Below the pieces are notes generated by a model, which was not told the DNA's origin, did not search any database, and saw only the letters and a list, made by a program, of their open reading frames with translations. The position numbers and the translations under genes were made by a program. Shown piece after piece: positions 16,091-26,119 of a DNA stretch of 64,000 nt (the first letter of the stretch is position 1; every line of letters starts with the position of its first letter). The DNA is from Hydractinia symbiolongicarpus (taxonomy: Eukaryota > Cnidaria > Hydrozoa > Anthoathecata > Hydractiniidae): the NCBI RefSeq assembly GCF_029227915.1, contig NC_079881.1, positions 14,297,501 through 14,361,500 of the forward strand, read 5' to 3'.

Positions 16091-16855
16091 TCATCTAAAC
16101 ACCAATTCCAATATCGATCCGGATGCCACTGGCATTACCTCATTCCATATTTTTGCATAAAAATTACGCTTGTGATGATGTCGCAGCAATTCATCATGAA
16201 TTATATCAAAACCACGCAGCAATACAACAATCTCGATGTGACCCTTTTCAGCTGCAAGTCCCATGGACAAATCAAAATCTGTCGCACCCCACTCTTTGCA
16301 CAGCTTAACAATCTCAATGTGACCATTTTCAGCTGCATTTTCTAGAGCCGAATCAAAGTATGTCGCACCCCACTCTTTGCACAGCTTAACAATCTCGATG
16401 TGACCCTTTTCAGCTGCAAGTCCCATGGACAAATCAAAGTATGTCGCACCCCACTCTTTGCACAGCTTAACAATCTCAATGTGACCATTTTCAGCTGCAT
16501 TTTCTAGAGCCGAATCAAAGTATGTCGCACCCCACTCTTTGCACAGCTTAACAATCTCGATGTGACCCTTTTCAGCTGCAAGTCCCATGGACAAATCAAA
16601 GTATGTCGCACCCCACTCTTTGCACAGCTTAACAATCTCAATGTGACCATTTTCAGCTGCAAGTTTCATGGTCAAATCAAAGTATGTCGCACCCCACTCT
16701 TTGCACAGCTTAACAATCTCGATGTGACCCTTTTCAGCTGCAAGTTTTATGGCCCAATCAAAGTTCGTCGCACCCCACTCTTTGCACAGCTTAACAATCT
16801 CGATGTGACCCTTTTCAGCTGCAAGTCCCATGATTGCATTTTTGAACAAACTCAT
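16091..16855 (-). CDS. Ankyrin-like repeat protein, 27-residue repeats
   Basis: 254 residues, mostly eight repeats of the form AAE(K/N)GHIEIVKLCKEWGATxFD with a strict 27-residue period. A basic tail (HHHKRNFYAKIWNEV) follows. The GHIEIV and KLCKEWGA words resemble the short ankyrin-type repeats frequent in giant DNA viruses. Ankyrin proteins of large viruses often bind host proteins. The start lies behind AATAAAGAGAA. It is the outermost gene of the right arm, a usual place for host-interaction genes. The frame is intact. Confidence 0.8.
   Translation of the reverse strand: MSLFKNAIMGLAAEKGHIEIVKLCKEWGATNFDWAIKLAAEKGHIEIVKLCKEWGATYFDLTMKLAAENGHIEIVKLCKEWGATYFDLSMGLAAEKGHIEIVKLCKEWGATYFDSALENAAENGHIEIVKLCKEWGATYFDLSMGLAAEKGHIEIVKLCKEWGATYFDSALENAAENGHIEIVKLCKEWGATDFDLSMGLAAEKGHIEIVVLLRGFDIIHDELLRHHHKRNFYAKIWNEVMPVASGSILELVFR
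16219..16830 (-). repeat. 81/162-bp tandem DNA repeats coding the ankyrin array
   Basis: The word TCTCGATGTGACCC recurs at 16231, 16393 and 16555, a period of 162 bp made of two alternating 81-bp units (one reading ...GLAAEKG, one ...NAAENG). Near-identity of the units at DNA level points to recent unit duplication or homogenisation. Confidence 0.8.
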
Positions 16856-16906
16856 TTCTCTTTATTATAAGTACATTCAGACTTCAACTAACAGCGGTCA
16901 CAATTT

Positions 16907-17040
16907 GAGTAGGGAATTTCCCTACTCGAACAGATTTGCGCATGCGCTTTTGTTGATGTCAGCAAATTTGTCGAGTGCCGTCATGATGTCACGTGTTTTA
17001 CTCATTTGAGGCATGATGAAATCTGTGACGTCACAGATTT
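16907..17040. repeat. Palindrome-rich right flank of the Polinton
   Basis: Three perfect palindromes lie within 134 bp: a 21-bp one (GAGTAGGGAA/TTCCCTACTC arms, 16907-16927), GCGCATGCGC (about 16936-16945) and a 22-bp one centred on TGACGTCA (17019-17040). Further TGATGTCA and ATGTCACGTG words lie between. It sits upstream of the ankyrin gene start. An enhancer-like, replication or terminal function is possible. TGACGTCA is the known CRE/ATF site. Confidence 0.7.
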
Positions 17041-17396
17041 TTTAGGGGGTCTAAAAGCAGCGTTTTTTAATAGGGTTTGACCGTCGAAAACCTAAACCGT
17101 ACTTTAATTACCTCCTACTCTAGCTACGCGATTTAAAACTGGAAACACTATTTCTTTTTGAATCGCATAAAACGTTGTTTAATATGCGCATGTAAGTGTG
17201 ACCAGAGTAAAGAATTGCCGATGTTAAAAGTAGGTTACCTGCTCCTATCCCGTCTACTAACGGCTGTGAACTCTAAACGTATCGATGGTGCCTTAGACAC
17301 TGCAAAGTTACAATAAAATGTGACTCGCCGCCCTTCACTTCTACTACTTTACATCTACCGAAACAAACAAAACAGTGTTGGAATAACTGTAGCAGA
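17041..17396. other. Spacer after the Polinton, nothing recognised
   Basis: No supported ORF, repeat or RNA gene. The element boundary probably falls in or just before this stretch. Confidence 0.4.
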
Positions 17397-17771
17397 CTAA
17401 AAAACTATAAACTTGGGATTTGCGGAAGGCGTTAAAGAGACATGTTCCCTGTTTACTTTCTCCTCATCAGTGTCACTTTCACATTCTTCTTCTGTGGTCT
17501 GCTCTTCACTTTCCTCTAAAACAAAACTTGAATCTTCACTACTTGCAGCGTTTTTTCCCATTAAATTGGTGATTTGATCTTCATTGTCTTTACGCACATT
17601 TTCATGAATGGGAAAGAACTGTTCAGCATTGGTGTTCGCGAATACTTGGACGGGTGATTTTAACCGAAAGTATCGGCTTAGTTGTGGTGTGAGGATCATT
17701 TTTTTAGTTGCTGTCCATCGCATTGTATTGTGTTCTCACGGATTTGTAACACACATGATTACCAACGGATT
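17397..17771 (-). CDS. Unrecognised acidic ORF, possible exon or TE fragment
   Basis: 108 codons from the first ATG at 17723, with an open extension upstream to about 17771. The middle is rich in Glu/Asp/Ser (SSEDSSFVLEESEEQTTEEECESDTDEE). The N-terminal part is basic. No family is recognised and no splice signals were verified. Confidence 0.25.
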
Positions 17772-18688
17772 TGTCTACACATTCAACTTTCGTCCCCCCA
17801 CGCTTATTATTTATCATCTGATTTTCATCAGCTCTGTGTGAAGCAGTTGAAACCTCATCCACCTCCATGTAACTGCCAAGATTTTGGGAAAGAAGTTAGA
17901 AAGTTATTACCTCTTGCATCTGCTTTGATGCTTTCGCTTGATGGATGACTCTCTTGGCTGACCTTCTTTACAAAACATAAACTTTGTTGGCACAGCATCC
18001 CCTGTTAGAAATCTTCTTCGTTTTTGTCCGGTCAATTCAGCCTACAAAAAGAACGTAAACAATATATAAATTGGCTATACCCCCGTCCTAATGTAATTGC
18101 TTTGAAATATCGAAACTTCTCACTTCCAGAAACATAAAATCCGAAAAATATTTTTTAAAGCAACCTATACAAAGTTTTTTTAAACAGAAGAATAAATGAA
18201 AGATACAAAAAAGGAAATGATTATACTTGCAAATCTCGCTTGAAACAATTCTTTTCGAAATGATTGGAGCATATGTAAAAACTTTCGTCCTTTGGAAGAT
18301 TGCCATCACGTCGTGTATGTTGGAGTCACTTCTTTCGTTGTAATTTTTTCTTCTAAGATTGAAATTTATGGGAAATTATTTCAGGATTATCGTTTGACCG
18401 ATTTAAACACCCAACAGCAGCACAGTTAATCATTTTAATTCTCAAAAGTAATGCTATTTCATTGACAACCGCTAGAGAAATGAATTTTTTTATTATTTTA
18501 ACACACAGGGCTTTAATAAAAAACTTTGCCGTCTTGTTTCGGAGAGTGTTTTTCGAGAACTAAAGAGATCGTTTTATGGATATCTAACAAAAAAGAAGAT
18601 TAAATATTGATTTTTTCTTGTATAGTTAACTTTATAGTATTTAAAAAAACAGTTTTTACAAGTTTTATTTTTAACTTGAGTTCCCTTT
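17772..18688. other. AT-rich spacer without supported features
   Basis: No convincing coding, RNA or structured repeat was seen by eye. Confidence 0.4.
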
Positions 18689-18689
18689 T

Positions 18690-19168
18690 AAGTTAAACTC
18701 CTCCATAAAAATCTCCATAAAACGGAAACTCCATAAAGCGAAAGAGACTTTTTGCACCAAATAATTTTTTTACTACTAAAAGGTCTCTATAAAATGCAAA
18801 TATAGCATATGACGACAAAAATTATTTATCAATTCTTTTTCTTTTACAGTTTCTTATTTTACACAGTTGTTAACTTTCTTATTTATGTTTTCAAAAAAAA
18901 AAATGTTTTTCCAGTACCAATAAATTCACCCGCTTCACGAAAGTCACTGCGACCCAATACCATCCTAAGACCCGTTGTATCTTTTTTATAACTTACGCAA
19001 GCACAGCGCCGAGAAAAGACAAAAAGGCCCGGGACGGGGTTGCCTGCAACTGTGCAATAACGTCTCATTTCTATCATTTACATTACTCGCAGAAGATTCT
19101 GAATTTTGGTCAAATATCTATAAAAGCGGACATCTCTATGAAGCGGACAATTCTTTTCTTAACGATTA
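18690..19168. mobile_element. Tigger/pogo-like MITE remnant
   Basis: The left part has CTCCATAAAACGGAAACTCC and CCATAAAGCGAAAGAGAC. The right part has TATAAAAGCGGACATCTC and ATGAAGCGGACAATTC. These phrases resemble pogo/Tigger terminal repeats. No transposase is present. Confidence 0.35.
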
Positions 19169-19318
19169 AGGGATATTCCTCGCTAGTATCAACATAAAAC
19201 TATTTTTAGTCACACTCAAATTTTGAGAGAATTTATATTAAAAATTGCGAATTTATGGATTCAGGTTCTGACTATTTTATTAATACTCTATTATATTATT
19301 TATCTATTATATTAATAC
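19169..19318. other. AT-rich spacer
   Basis: Nothing supported. Confidence 0.3.
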
Positions 19319-19321
19319 TCC

Positions 19322-19362
19322 AGTTCCGTCTGTCTGTCTGTGTGTCTGTCCGTCTGTGACAG
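19322..19362. repeat. Degenerate CTGT simple repeat
   Basis: Runs of CTGTCTGT / GTGTCTGTCCGTCTG. Short microsatellite-type tract. Confidence 0.7.
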
Positions 19363-19714
19363 GCAAGGGCGATTATATTTTTTTAACAATTTTCGTCTAT
19401 AAAACATCTCCTAAAACTATAATCTGTTAGTTACAAAACTTTTTGTTTACATTTTTAATTAGAACAAATCATGTGATAAAACAAATCGATTTGGTCAGCT
19501 GGGAATTTTATTGTATGATAAGGTAAATTTTTCGTCATGAGTTTTTAATCAAGAAGGGGTGTTATCGCCTTGCAATTGCTTTGTAATAAATTCATTTCCC
19601 GGCAAAGTATTGGACAATTAACATTATTGTCACGGATGTGCCATGACAAACATTTATTTATATATGTATATATACGCCATCCGAATAAACTACTGCGTGC
19701 GTTGTTAGCATTTT

Positions 19715-19790
19715 GCCGTACGTAGTGTAGCGGATTCGTCTGTTGCTCCCAGCTCTGGGTACCGCGGATCAAATTCCGCTCACTGTCAGG
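19715..19790 (+). repeat. Possible tRNA-derived SINE head
   Basis: TAGTGTAGCGGATTCG resembles a box A and GGATCAAATTCC a box B of RNA polymerase III promoters, spaced as in a tRNA. The cloverleaf is imperfect, so it is not called as a tRNA gene. Confidence 0.35.
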
Positions 19791-19799
19791 CAGTATGAT

Positions 19800-20925
19800 A
19801 GCAATTCACAAAGTTGCTCTATTTCAATAACATTGTTATTGTTGTTATCTATTTCGTTTAAAACGTTTTATTTGCCTCCTTTAATGAAATTAAAGACTAC
19901 GGGGAAAATATTACATATTTAACGATAATAAGAAAAATACAAAAATTCTATTTTAAAGAGTTAGCGGATAATTCAATAGTTGAATTTTTGTCAAATTTTA
20001 TTATCTTCCTGCCGAAAATGCATGCAAACCAGTATCCTCAATCGGGCAAAACCAAAGTATACTCCGCGGAGATATTAGATTTTAAACCCCCCTCCCGCGG
20101 TTTCTTGTGCATAAAAGAGCCCGGGTGCAACCGCGCTCATTGAGGAAGATTGAATAGTTCTTAAAAGATTGAATGGTGGTTGAAGGATTAAATATTTTTT
20201 AAAATGATTAAATGTTTTTAAATGATTGCATAGTTTTTAAAGCATTAGTACAAAATTGGTACAAAAGGGCAAAAATAGATCCCGCAAAAAATAAATTGTC
20301 GTTTCATCATCGGAGTTTCCTTGTGATCAGTTAGACTTTACTGAAAAAATCTCAGGTATGAGGTGCTTTACAGTACAGCAACCTTTTGTCGATCTACCAG
20401 TCAAGAATTTTGCCGATAAATTGCTTGATTTCCCCTGTTTCTGCGTCATTTTTGTCCTAGAAATTCCGCATCAGCTCCCCAAAAGATGATTCAACATTAG
20501 TAAAATCCGTTACGCTCAATCCACACACGTGACCATTGGGGGCGTGAACGTACTGTCTCATAATACGAAATTCTCTTCAAAAAACTTGAGAAAGAAGTTC
20601 CTTGCGGTATAGTTTTCCTCTAAGGGAACTACCAAATTTGAATCCTGCATTAATAGAAATCAGCTGGACCTTGTCATTTTCTGTCGTTTAATATTCAATC
20701 GTGTTTCGTTCCACACATTTGTTATTAAAGATCATATGAATTGCTGGCGCAGTGCAAAGAGTGAGAGTGACGTCTCTCTTAAAGTGAATGATTTTCCTTG
20801 AACGTTAATTTGCTAGATTTCTGGGACCGCAAGTAAGGAAGTAAGCCAGAAAAGTGTAATTTAAAGGTATTTTTTAATGAGAAACAAAAATAGGATGGAA
20901 GTTAACTTCAAAACAAACGGAAAGA
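19800..20925. other. AT-rich spacer, nothing firm
   Basis: A CATAAAAGAGCCCGGG word near 20110 could be a promoter of a lost retroelement, but no coding partner is seen. Otherwise no features. Confidence 0.3.
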
Positions 20926-20929
20926 CACA

Positions 20930-22450
20930 CCTAGGTATAAAGGCATGGCTACATTTTATAAATTCCTAGCTAGCTAGTTGTTCTTGGTGTGGTTAGCTTT
21001 ACGATGCTAGCTGACAAACATGTCTCGCATCAATAATATCATTAAAACTAAAAAAATATAAACAAAACGTAAGTAAGATCTCTCTAGATCTCTGTAGGCG
21101 GGGAATTGTTTTTTCTCATATGAACGGAACTAATTTTTGTTAAGAGTTTGTTAACAGTTCGTGATCTCGACTTGATATCATGCTCAAACATTTACCTGGT
21201 TTCCCAGGAAATATTTCCCATATGAACAGCCCCTAACTTATTGTTGCAGAAGGCATATACAATATGTATGTAAAAAAAATAGTACTTTGCAAATTTCTCT
21301 TTTACCACTGAATTTTCGCACTTTATATAAATTCTTTGGGACAGGATAGTATAAAGTAGACCAAAACCCCTGATCTTAGTTGATTTTAATTTATAGGCTG
21401 TGCCTTGTGAAACTTTAAGGTGAACATTTTGTGTAAGACAATGGCATGACATATACTGATAGAACTGAGTTTTGTTGTTTTAGATCTTATAACTGAAACT
21501 TTTATTGACATATTTATGTTATTTTGTGAGGAAGGACGATACACAGAAGAATTAGATTTTATAATTGCAAGCTGTGTTTTCTATATTTTCTAAAAATTCT
21601 TACTGCCGAGGACTGTACAACATAACGATATGACTGATCCTTCTCCATTTAAATTTGATGCGTTCCAAATCGCAGTTTTTTTGAAATTTTGGGTAAGATT
21701 TAAAGTGTAAGGACAGCATGAAAAAAGTCAAAAAACATTTGTTGAATCAGAAGTACTTTCTACAACCATTTTTTTCCACTTTGTGAAGCTTTTGTGGGGG
21801 AAGAGTATATGCAATCTCATCGGAATAACTGATTTTTGTTGCAAACTGTTTTTTTCTGCATTTAGGATTAAAATATTGTTTTGGAGGGCATATGCAATAG
21901 ATATATATACCAAAAGAATTAAATTTTGCAAACTTTAATTTTGTCGTTGGCCTCTCATTTTTTATATTTTGATTAAACTTTTGTGGATGACAGTGAGTAT
22001 GCAATGGACGAAAATAAGAGAATTTAGAATTATTTAGAATTTGGTATTTGCAAATTTGGTGCAAAAATTGACATAAAATGAACTCTTAGATTGATTGTTG
22101 TAGTTTTAACATGACTCAATATGACCCAAGCTTTTTTGCGTTTTAAATTTGACTAATTAGTCCAAAAAAATTTTGTCAATTGGTTTTACACTATACAATA
22201 TGTTATTTTTTACATATATTTTATGTGAACATTTGTGAAGGAATATTATGGGAAATTCGAAATTTTGTGTAGGATTTATTGACGGTAAAACAGCATGCAA
22301 GTTGCTAAAAGAACTGATTTTTATTTATTTTGGGTTTAAAAACTGTTTTGTTTTTTTTACTCTTTGTCTAAAGCTTAGTGAGGAAGTACTGTATGCAATA
22401 TATAAAAAAAAATGTTTTGTTGTATTTCCACGGGAAAGAGCTAGTTTAAA
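20930..22450. repeat. AT-rich dispersed repeat, copy 1
   Basis: The stretch 21.2-22.3 kb matches the reverse complement of about 45.0-46.1 kb. Shared words include TGTAAGACAATGGCATGACA and GGTAAAACAGCATGCAAGTT. Its left edge (20.93-21.06 kb: ATTCCTAGCTAGCTAG, GATGCTAGCT) matches 46.94-47.06 kb in direct orientation. No protein is encoded. It is probably a non-autonomous element family. Confidence 0.55.
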
Positions 22451-22500
22451 GTGATTACAAGTCGAATGCTCTACCACTACACCATCTCCGCTGTGTATGT
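22444..22500 (-). repeat. tRNA-like fragment
   Basis: Read on the minus strand, GGAGATGGTGTAGTGGTAGAGC followed by a short possible anticodon arm has a tRNA 5' half appearance (box A). No box B follows. Probably a SINE head or tRNA fragment. Confidence 0.3.
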
Positions 22501-22584
22501 TGAATGTTGAAAAATATCGAGCCAAGTCAGCCATCTTTTCGTATTTTCCCCCAGCGATATATTTTCCCAACAGCCGGTTCCGTG

Positions 22585-23360
22585 GAACATGCCAATTTTA
22601 AAGATGCTGTGTCAGTCACAGGCCGTTCAGTTGCTGATCTCACTATTGCTACAAATTTTGCTACTTCCGGTTCGTCTGCGGGGGTGGTAGGACCAACCCT
22701 ATCAATTTCTCTCCCGCCGGCTTCTAAGCCAATTTTGGATAAGAGTAGGCAGTGAGTATGTAAATTTCGATTATTTATTGCCTCCATCGCTCAATGGCTC
22801 AAAGTCCTTGTCGTCCTTGCCCATCATGGACGATGGAGGTGAGTACGAGATGAAGATGCGCACCTAGATGGCATATCTACATTTGCTATGTGTAGAAAAA
22901 AATGTAAAAAGTCTCCTATTAAGGATTATGCTTCGTCGAGTTTAACTTGGAGCTATTAACTTAGTTGTATGCTCCTACTCACCACTCAGACATCAGACGT
23001 ACATTGCCCAATTTGCCAATCAGTATCTTTTTTCATATGTGTATGCCTTTGATAAACTACACAGAATAAATTCCAGCATATGATACCAGCAGGAGGTGGG
23101 ATGTTATTGATGACTTGCTGTACAACCAGCACCTTAGAGGCGCTCCTGTATTGCCAAAAAGAGATGCTGTTGCTTGGGGGTCATATTCATCTACATCCTT
23201 CAGGTTGAGCTATGCATGTTACATCTGCAACGAGATATGGCACTTCGCTAACCAATGCCCCACTCGAAGTGGGCGGTTTAGGAAAGCCAATGAGCAGAAG
23301 TTTCGGAATGCCACCGGTAGTTTCGAAGTAATCCCCAACAACCACGGTGCATTGAATTAA
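22585..23360 (+). other. Possible two-exon ORF with a CCHC zinc knuckle
   Basis: An open stretch at 22585-22750 ends at a donor-like GCA|GTGAGT. After an acceptor-like ACAG near 23066 a second open stretch (about 23073-23360) contains CYICNEIWHFANQCP, a CCHC knuckle, and ends at TAA just before the BEL LTR. It could be a host exon pair or a gag-like TE remnant. The phase across the junction was not proven. Confidence 0.3.
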
Positions 23361-23367
23361 TAGAGGA

Positions 23368-23372
23368 CTCAG
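23368..23372. other. BEL target-site duplication, left copy
   Basis: CTCAG directly abuts the LTR. The same five bases directly abut the other LTR at 57802-57806. Confidence 0.55.
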
Positions 23373-23521
23373 CGAAAAATACTACGAAATTTTGGTTTTT
23401 TTTAGTGTAGTATATAGTCGACTCCAAATTCAAAATTAAAAACTTAAAATACAAAAACACGAAATACAAACCGGCAACATAAATTAACATAATTAGTATA
23501 ATTTATACTAAATATTAAACA
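23373..23521 (-). repeat. BEL/Pao long terminal repeat (3' LTR)
   Basis: 149 bp, nearly identical to 57652-57801 (a few substitutions and a small indel). The integrase-end ORF stops exactly at its inner edge (23522). Confidence 0.8.
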
Positions 23522-24536
23522 TTATGACTTTCCTATGACTTTCGCATTTCTTTGAGGTCGTACCTCAACATCGACTTTGTTTTCGTGTTCACGTAAACAA
23601 TCGACAGAATATAATTTGTTCACAGGTCTCTTCAACTCTGAGGTCTGGGTTTTAACTAAAGCTCCTCGAATTTGTCCATCACGTCCTTTATAAAGATTGA
23701 TAACTTTACCGATTTTCCAAAGCGACTTCGGTACTTTCTCTTCATGAATTAGAACAACGTCATTCAACTTGACTTGCGGGTTGTCCTTACTGTTTTGAAG
23801 CGATCGGTGTGATTCTCTTAAGTTTACTACGTACTCCATGCGCAAACGATTCTAAAAGTGTTCAATGATCTGACTTATTTTGGTGCTGTGATGGGCAAGG
23901 TTCAATTCTTCGTGTGATTTAAGGGTGGTTGAATTAGAATACAAGTTAAGTCTACGTCCAAAAAGCATATGGTTTGGCGACAAACAACTTTCAAACTCGG
24001 TAGAATATTCGTACGTGAGTGGAAGATTGTTTAATATACACTCGATCTCATACAAAACTGTTTGCATCTCTTCAAATGAGAGTTTAGTCGACCTTAAATG
24101 CTTTCTTAATAGTTCCTTTGTACTGCGCACAAGTCTTTCGAAAAACCCTCCGTGCCATGGAGGGAGGTTAAAATGCCAATTTATTTTTAGATTTGAAATA
24201 TAAGTTTGCGTATCACGTGAAACAAAATTATTACAATTGTCTGAGATGATATGATCTCAAACGCTTACATAAAAGACACTGGTGTAATAAAATTCGCACT
24301 AAACTACGAGCACTTTTGCTCCAATAACTCTGTCGGAATTCGGTAAGTGTTTGTTTTTGAGAGATGTGTTTTAGCTTACAGTGAATATCCATGATGATTA
24401 GCTTAGTTAACGAGTGATCTCGGTCGAACAGTATAGGCGATATCGTTTCAACGGGTAACGGTGCGTTTACAAGTCGACCCCTGCAACGTAATAAACCTTT
24501 TTCGTCGATAAAAAACAACATCTTTTTCTGTGGGCA
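23522..24536 (-). pseudogene. BEL/Pao integrase-end fragment
   Basis: Three minus-strand blocks in pol order: an integrase zinc-binding domain (24231-24521, HCKLKH...CLLCKRL), the end of the integrase catalytic region and following part (23852-24180, PPWHGGFFERLVRSTKELL, LPLTYEY), and a DUF5641-type C-terminus (23522-23845, VKLNDVVLIHEE...WKIGKV). Most of the integrase core is missing between the first two. It is followed directly by the LTR. It is the missing 3' half of the BEL pol whose 5' half is at 54.65-57.63 kb. Confidence 0.85.
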
Positions 24537-24547
24537 TATCGTAAAAG

Positions 24548-24632
24548 TGGGACGCGGGCTTGTTGAGTCGGGATGCGGGACTCGGAACCTGGGACGCGGG
24601 ACTCGGGACGCAGGACTCGGGACGCGGGACCC
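24548..24632. repeat. GC-rich minisatellite GGGACGCGGGACTC
   Basis: About six degenerate 14-15 bp units (GGGACGCGGGACTC, GGGATGCGGGACTC and similar). It starts 12 bp after the BEL integrase block ends, so it marks that breakpoint. Confidence 0.75.
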
Positions 24633-24639
24633 TGGAAAA

Positions 24640-25290
24640 TGAATATTTTACGAGTTTCGCGGGACTGTGTATCGGATGTGTAAAATCAGGACCGTTTGGA
24701 TGGAAAATATGATAAGTCGATGGTAGTCATTCCCAATGTGTGTTATATACACGTTTGAATAAAGAATGAACAGAAATTCTAAAAAAAGATGAAAAATAAA
24801 AATCATACACAAGGCGTGTTTCAAAAATATAAACACGTTGAACAAAGAATAAAACAGAAACTGTAAAAAGGTAAAAAATAATATTAAAAATTGTAAAAAA
24901 AAGAAAGATAAAATCGATATCATACACAAAGCGTTGTGTCATGAATCATGAACACCATTTTTTAAACGAAGAGGAGAATATGAATGCAGTATTTTTTGTT
25001 GATATCACACTGGCAAACAGTGTTAGGGTTTTTATAAAGTTAAAGTTCTTCATCTTGTGAACAAAAGAGTGTAAAGTATATGTATAAAAAGTATAACAAA
25101 AGATTTTAAAGTTTAAATGTAATAATATATAAAGTATGCCGATTGATTTTCAAAGAGTTTTGTGCCTTGCACTTAGATGTGCCGTAAGTCATCCGGCACT
25201 AATATTGACGAAACGTGAAAAAAATTATCATATTTCGAAAAACAAGACTATTTTAGATGATAATACACGCGAGTAAAGTCGGCCAATTGA
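24640..25290. other. AT-rich spacer with short duplicated words
   Basis: Repeated words (CATACACAAGGCGTG and CATACACAAAGCGTT, AAGAATGAACAGAAA and AAGAATAAAACAGAAA) indicate a degenerate local duplication around 24.76-24.94 kb. No gene. Confidence 0.4.
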
Positions 25291-25291
25291 G

Positions 25292-25639
25292 TTAACTCCT
25301 TCGACTTAGGACTAAAATCAAATCATTTGGTTCTTCAGACTTTCCGTATCGTCCACCACAACCATAACAGCATGTTACGTTCTTGTGACAACATTTTAGC
25401 AATGTCAGCTGGTAACAGTGTGGAGCAGGATCTGGTTGAGAAGGCTGATTTACTAAATTCTTTGTGATACCTGTAGTTGTAGGTGTATTTGTACTCGCAG
25501 ATATTTTCGCTGCTGTAGGAGTAGATGTGGTACTTGCTGAAGTTGCAGTTGTAGTAGTTGTTGTTGTTGATGCGCCACCATTAGTAGTTGAATTTACTTG
25601 CACTGGATTGACGTAAAACTGCACTGGCGTTGATTTCAA
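25292..25639 (-). CDS. Thr-rich ORF with Cys-rich C-terminus, probable TE exon
   Basis: 115 codons. A low-complexity TTTTTTTATSAST segment is followed by CCHKNVTCCYGCGGRYG, a Cys/His cluster that could bind zinc, and NDLILVLSRRS. I recall similar Cys-rich tails in cnidarian transposon proteins, but no family name can be assigned. It is likely an exon or fragment. Confidence 0.3.
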   Translation of the reverse strand: MKSTPVQFYVNPVQVNSTTNGGASTTTTTTTATSASTTSTPTAAKISASTNTPTTTGITKNLVNQPSQPDPAPHCYQLTLLKCCHKNVTCCYGCGGRYGKSEEPNDLILVLSRRS

Positions 25640-25923
25640 ATTAGCAGGACCCTTCTTCTTTGAGTGGATTTTGATTTCTTCCGTCCCGGATTAGCTTCCT
25701 TGTTAAAATCTGCTAGGATATTTATTTTTGCATTTTTACTGTTGCAACTTTGTACAAATACTCACCTGCCTCATCACTTTCAATTGCTTGGTTTAATCAT
25801 AGTCATAAGAAAAAGAGATAGTCTGGTAATTCCGGGCCGTCCATAATGTGTTCCTATTGTTCACAAGCAGATATGTTTCTTAAATCGGGGTGGCCAGTTT
25901 AAGACTGCACGAAATTATCAATA

Positions 25924-26010
25924 ATGGCTGCCCATGGGGAAGATTTCTTTGGTGAAGATGATTTTGATGCAATCTTGGCTGTTATTGGTGAAGATTTATT
26001 AGAAAAAAAT
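25924..26010 (+). CDS. Short acidic N-terminal exon-like ORF, interrupted
   Basis: MAAHGEDFFGEDDFDAILAV... is open for 29 codons from ATG 25924. It is then cut by CAGGGGCGGAT, which looks like a hAT-type terminal repeat. A protein start disrupted by a transposon insertion is the simplest reading. Confidence 0.3.
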
Positions 26011-26098
26011 CAGGGGCGGATACAGGATTTTTTTCTCCTTAGGCGGATTTGCGAAGCGAAGCCCACGCGCAATTTTTGCGTAGCAAAAATTGCGCGTG
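26011..26098. mobile_element. hAT-type terminal repeat with perfect hairpin
   Basis: It begins CAGGGGCGGATACAGG, a familiar hAT-like end. CTCCTTAGGCGGATTTGCG and a perfect 16-bp stem (CACGCGCAATTTTTGC / GCAAAAATTGCGCGTG, 26064-26098) follow. A related inverted end lies at 47747-47795. No 8-bp duplication joins the two ends, so they are probably separate insertions. Confidence 0.5.
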
Positions 26099-26119
26099 AT
26101 AAAACAGCTGGGGGTCTTT

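Larger units (their letters stand above)
932..17040. mobile_element. Polinton/Maverick element, nearly complete but degenerate
   Basis: The hallmark set is present: protein-primed family B DNA polymerase, retroviral-type integrase, FtsK/HerA-type packaging ATPase and capsid-type proteins, plus small membrane proteins typical of animal Polintons. Length (about 16 kb) fits the family (15-20 kb). Coding density is high, with 10-80 bp spacers, unlike the surrounding DNA. The usual Ulp1-like maturation protease was not recognised. Terminal inverted repeats and a 6-bp target duplication were not found, so both ends are set by the outermost features: the PolB ORF on the left and the palindrome cluster on the right. 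A rearranged relative lies at 62.35-64 kb. Confidence 0.9.

Noticed and set aside
16219-16830. CRISPR array
   Set aside because: The regular repeats code ankyrin-type units in an open frame with no spacers.
16123-16870. Plus-strand ORFs across the ankyrin gene
   Set aside because: They are antisense shadows of the tandem repeats.
22444-22500. Functional tRNA gene
   Set aside because: Only the 5' half resembles a tRNA; no box B or closing acceptor stem was found.
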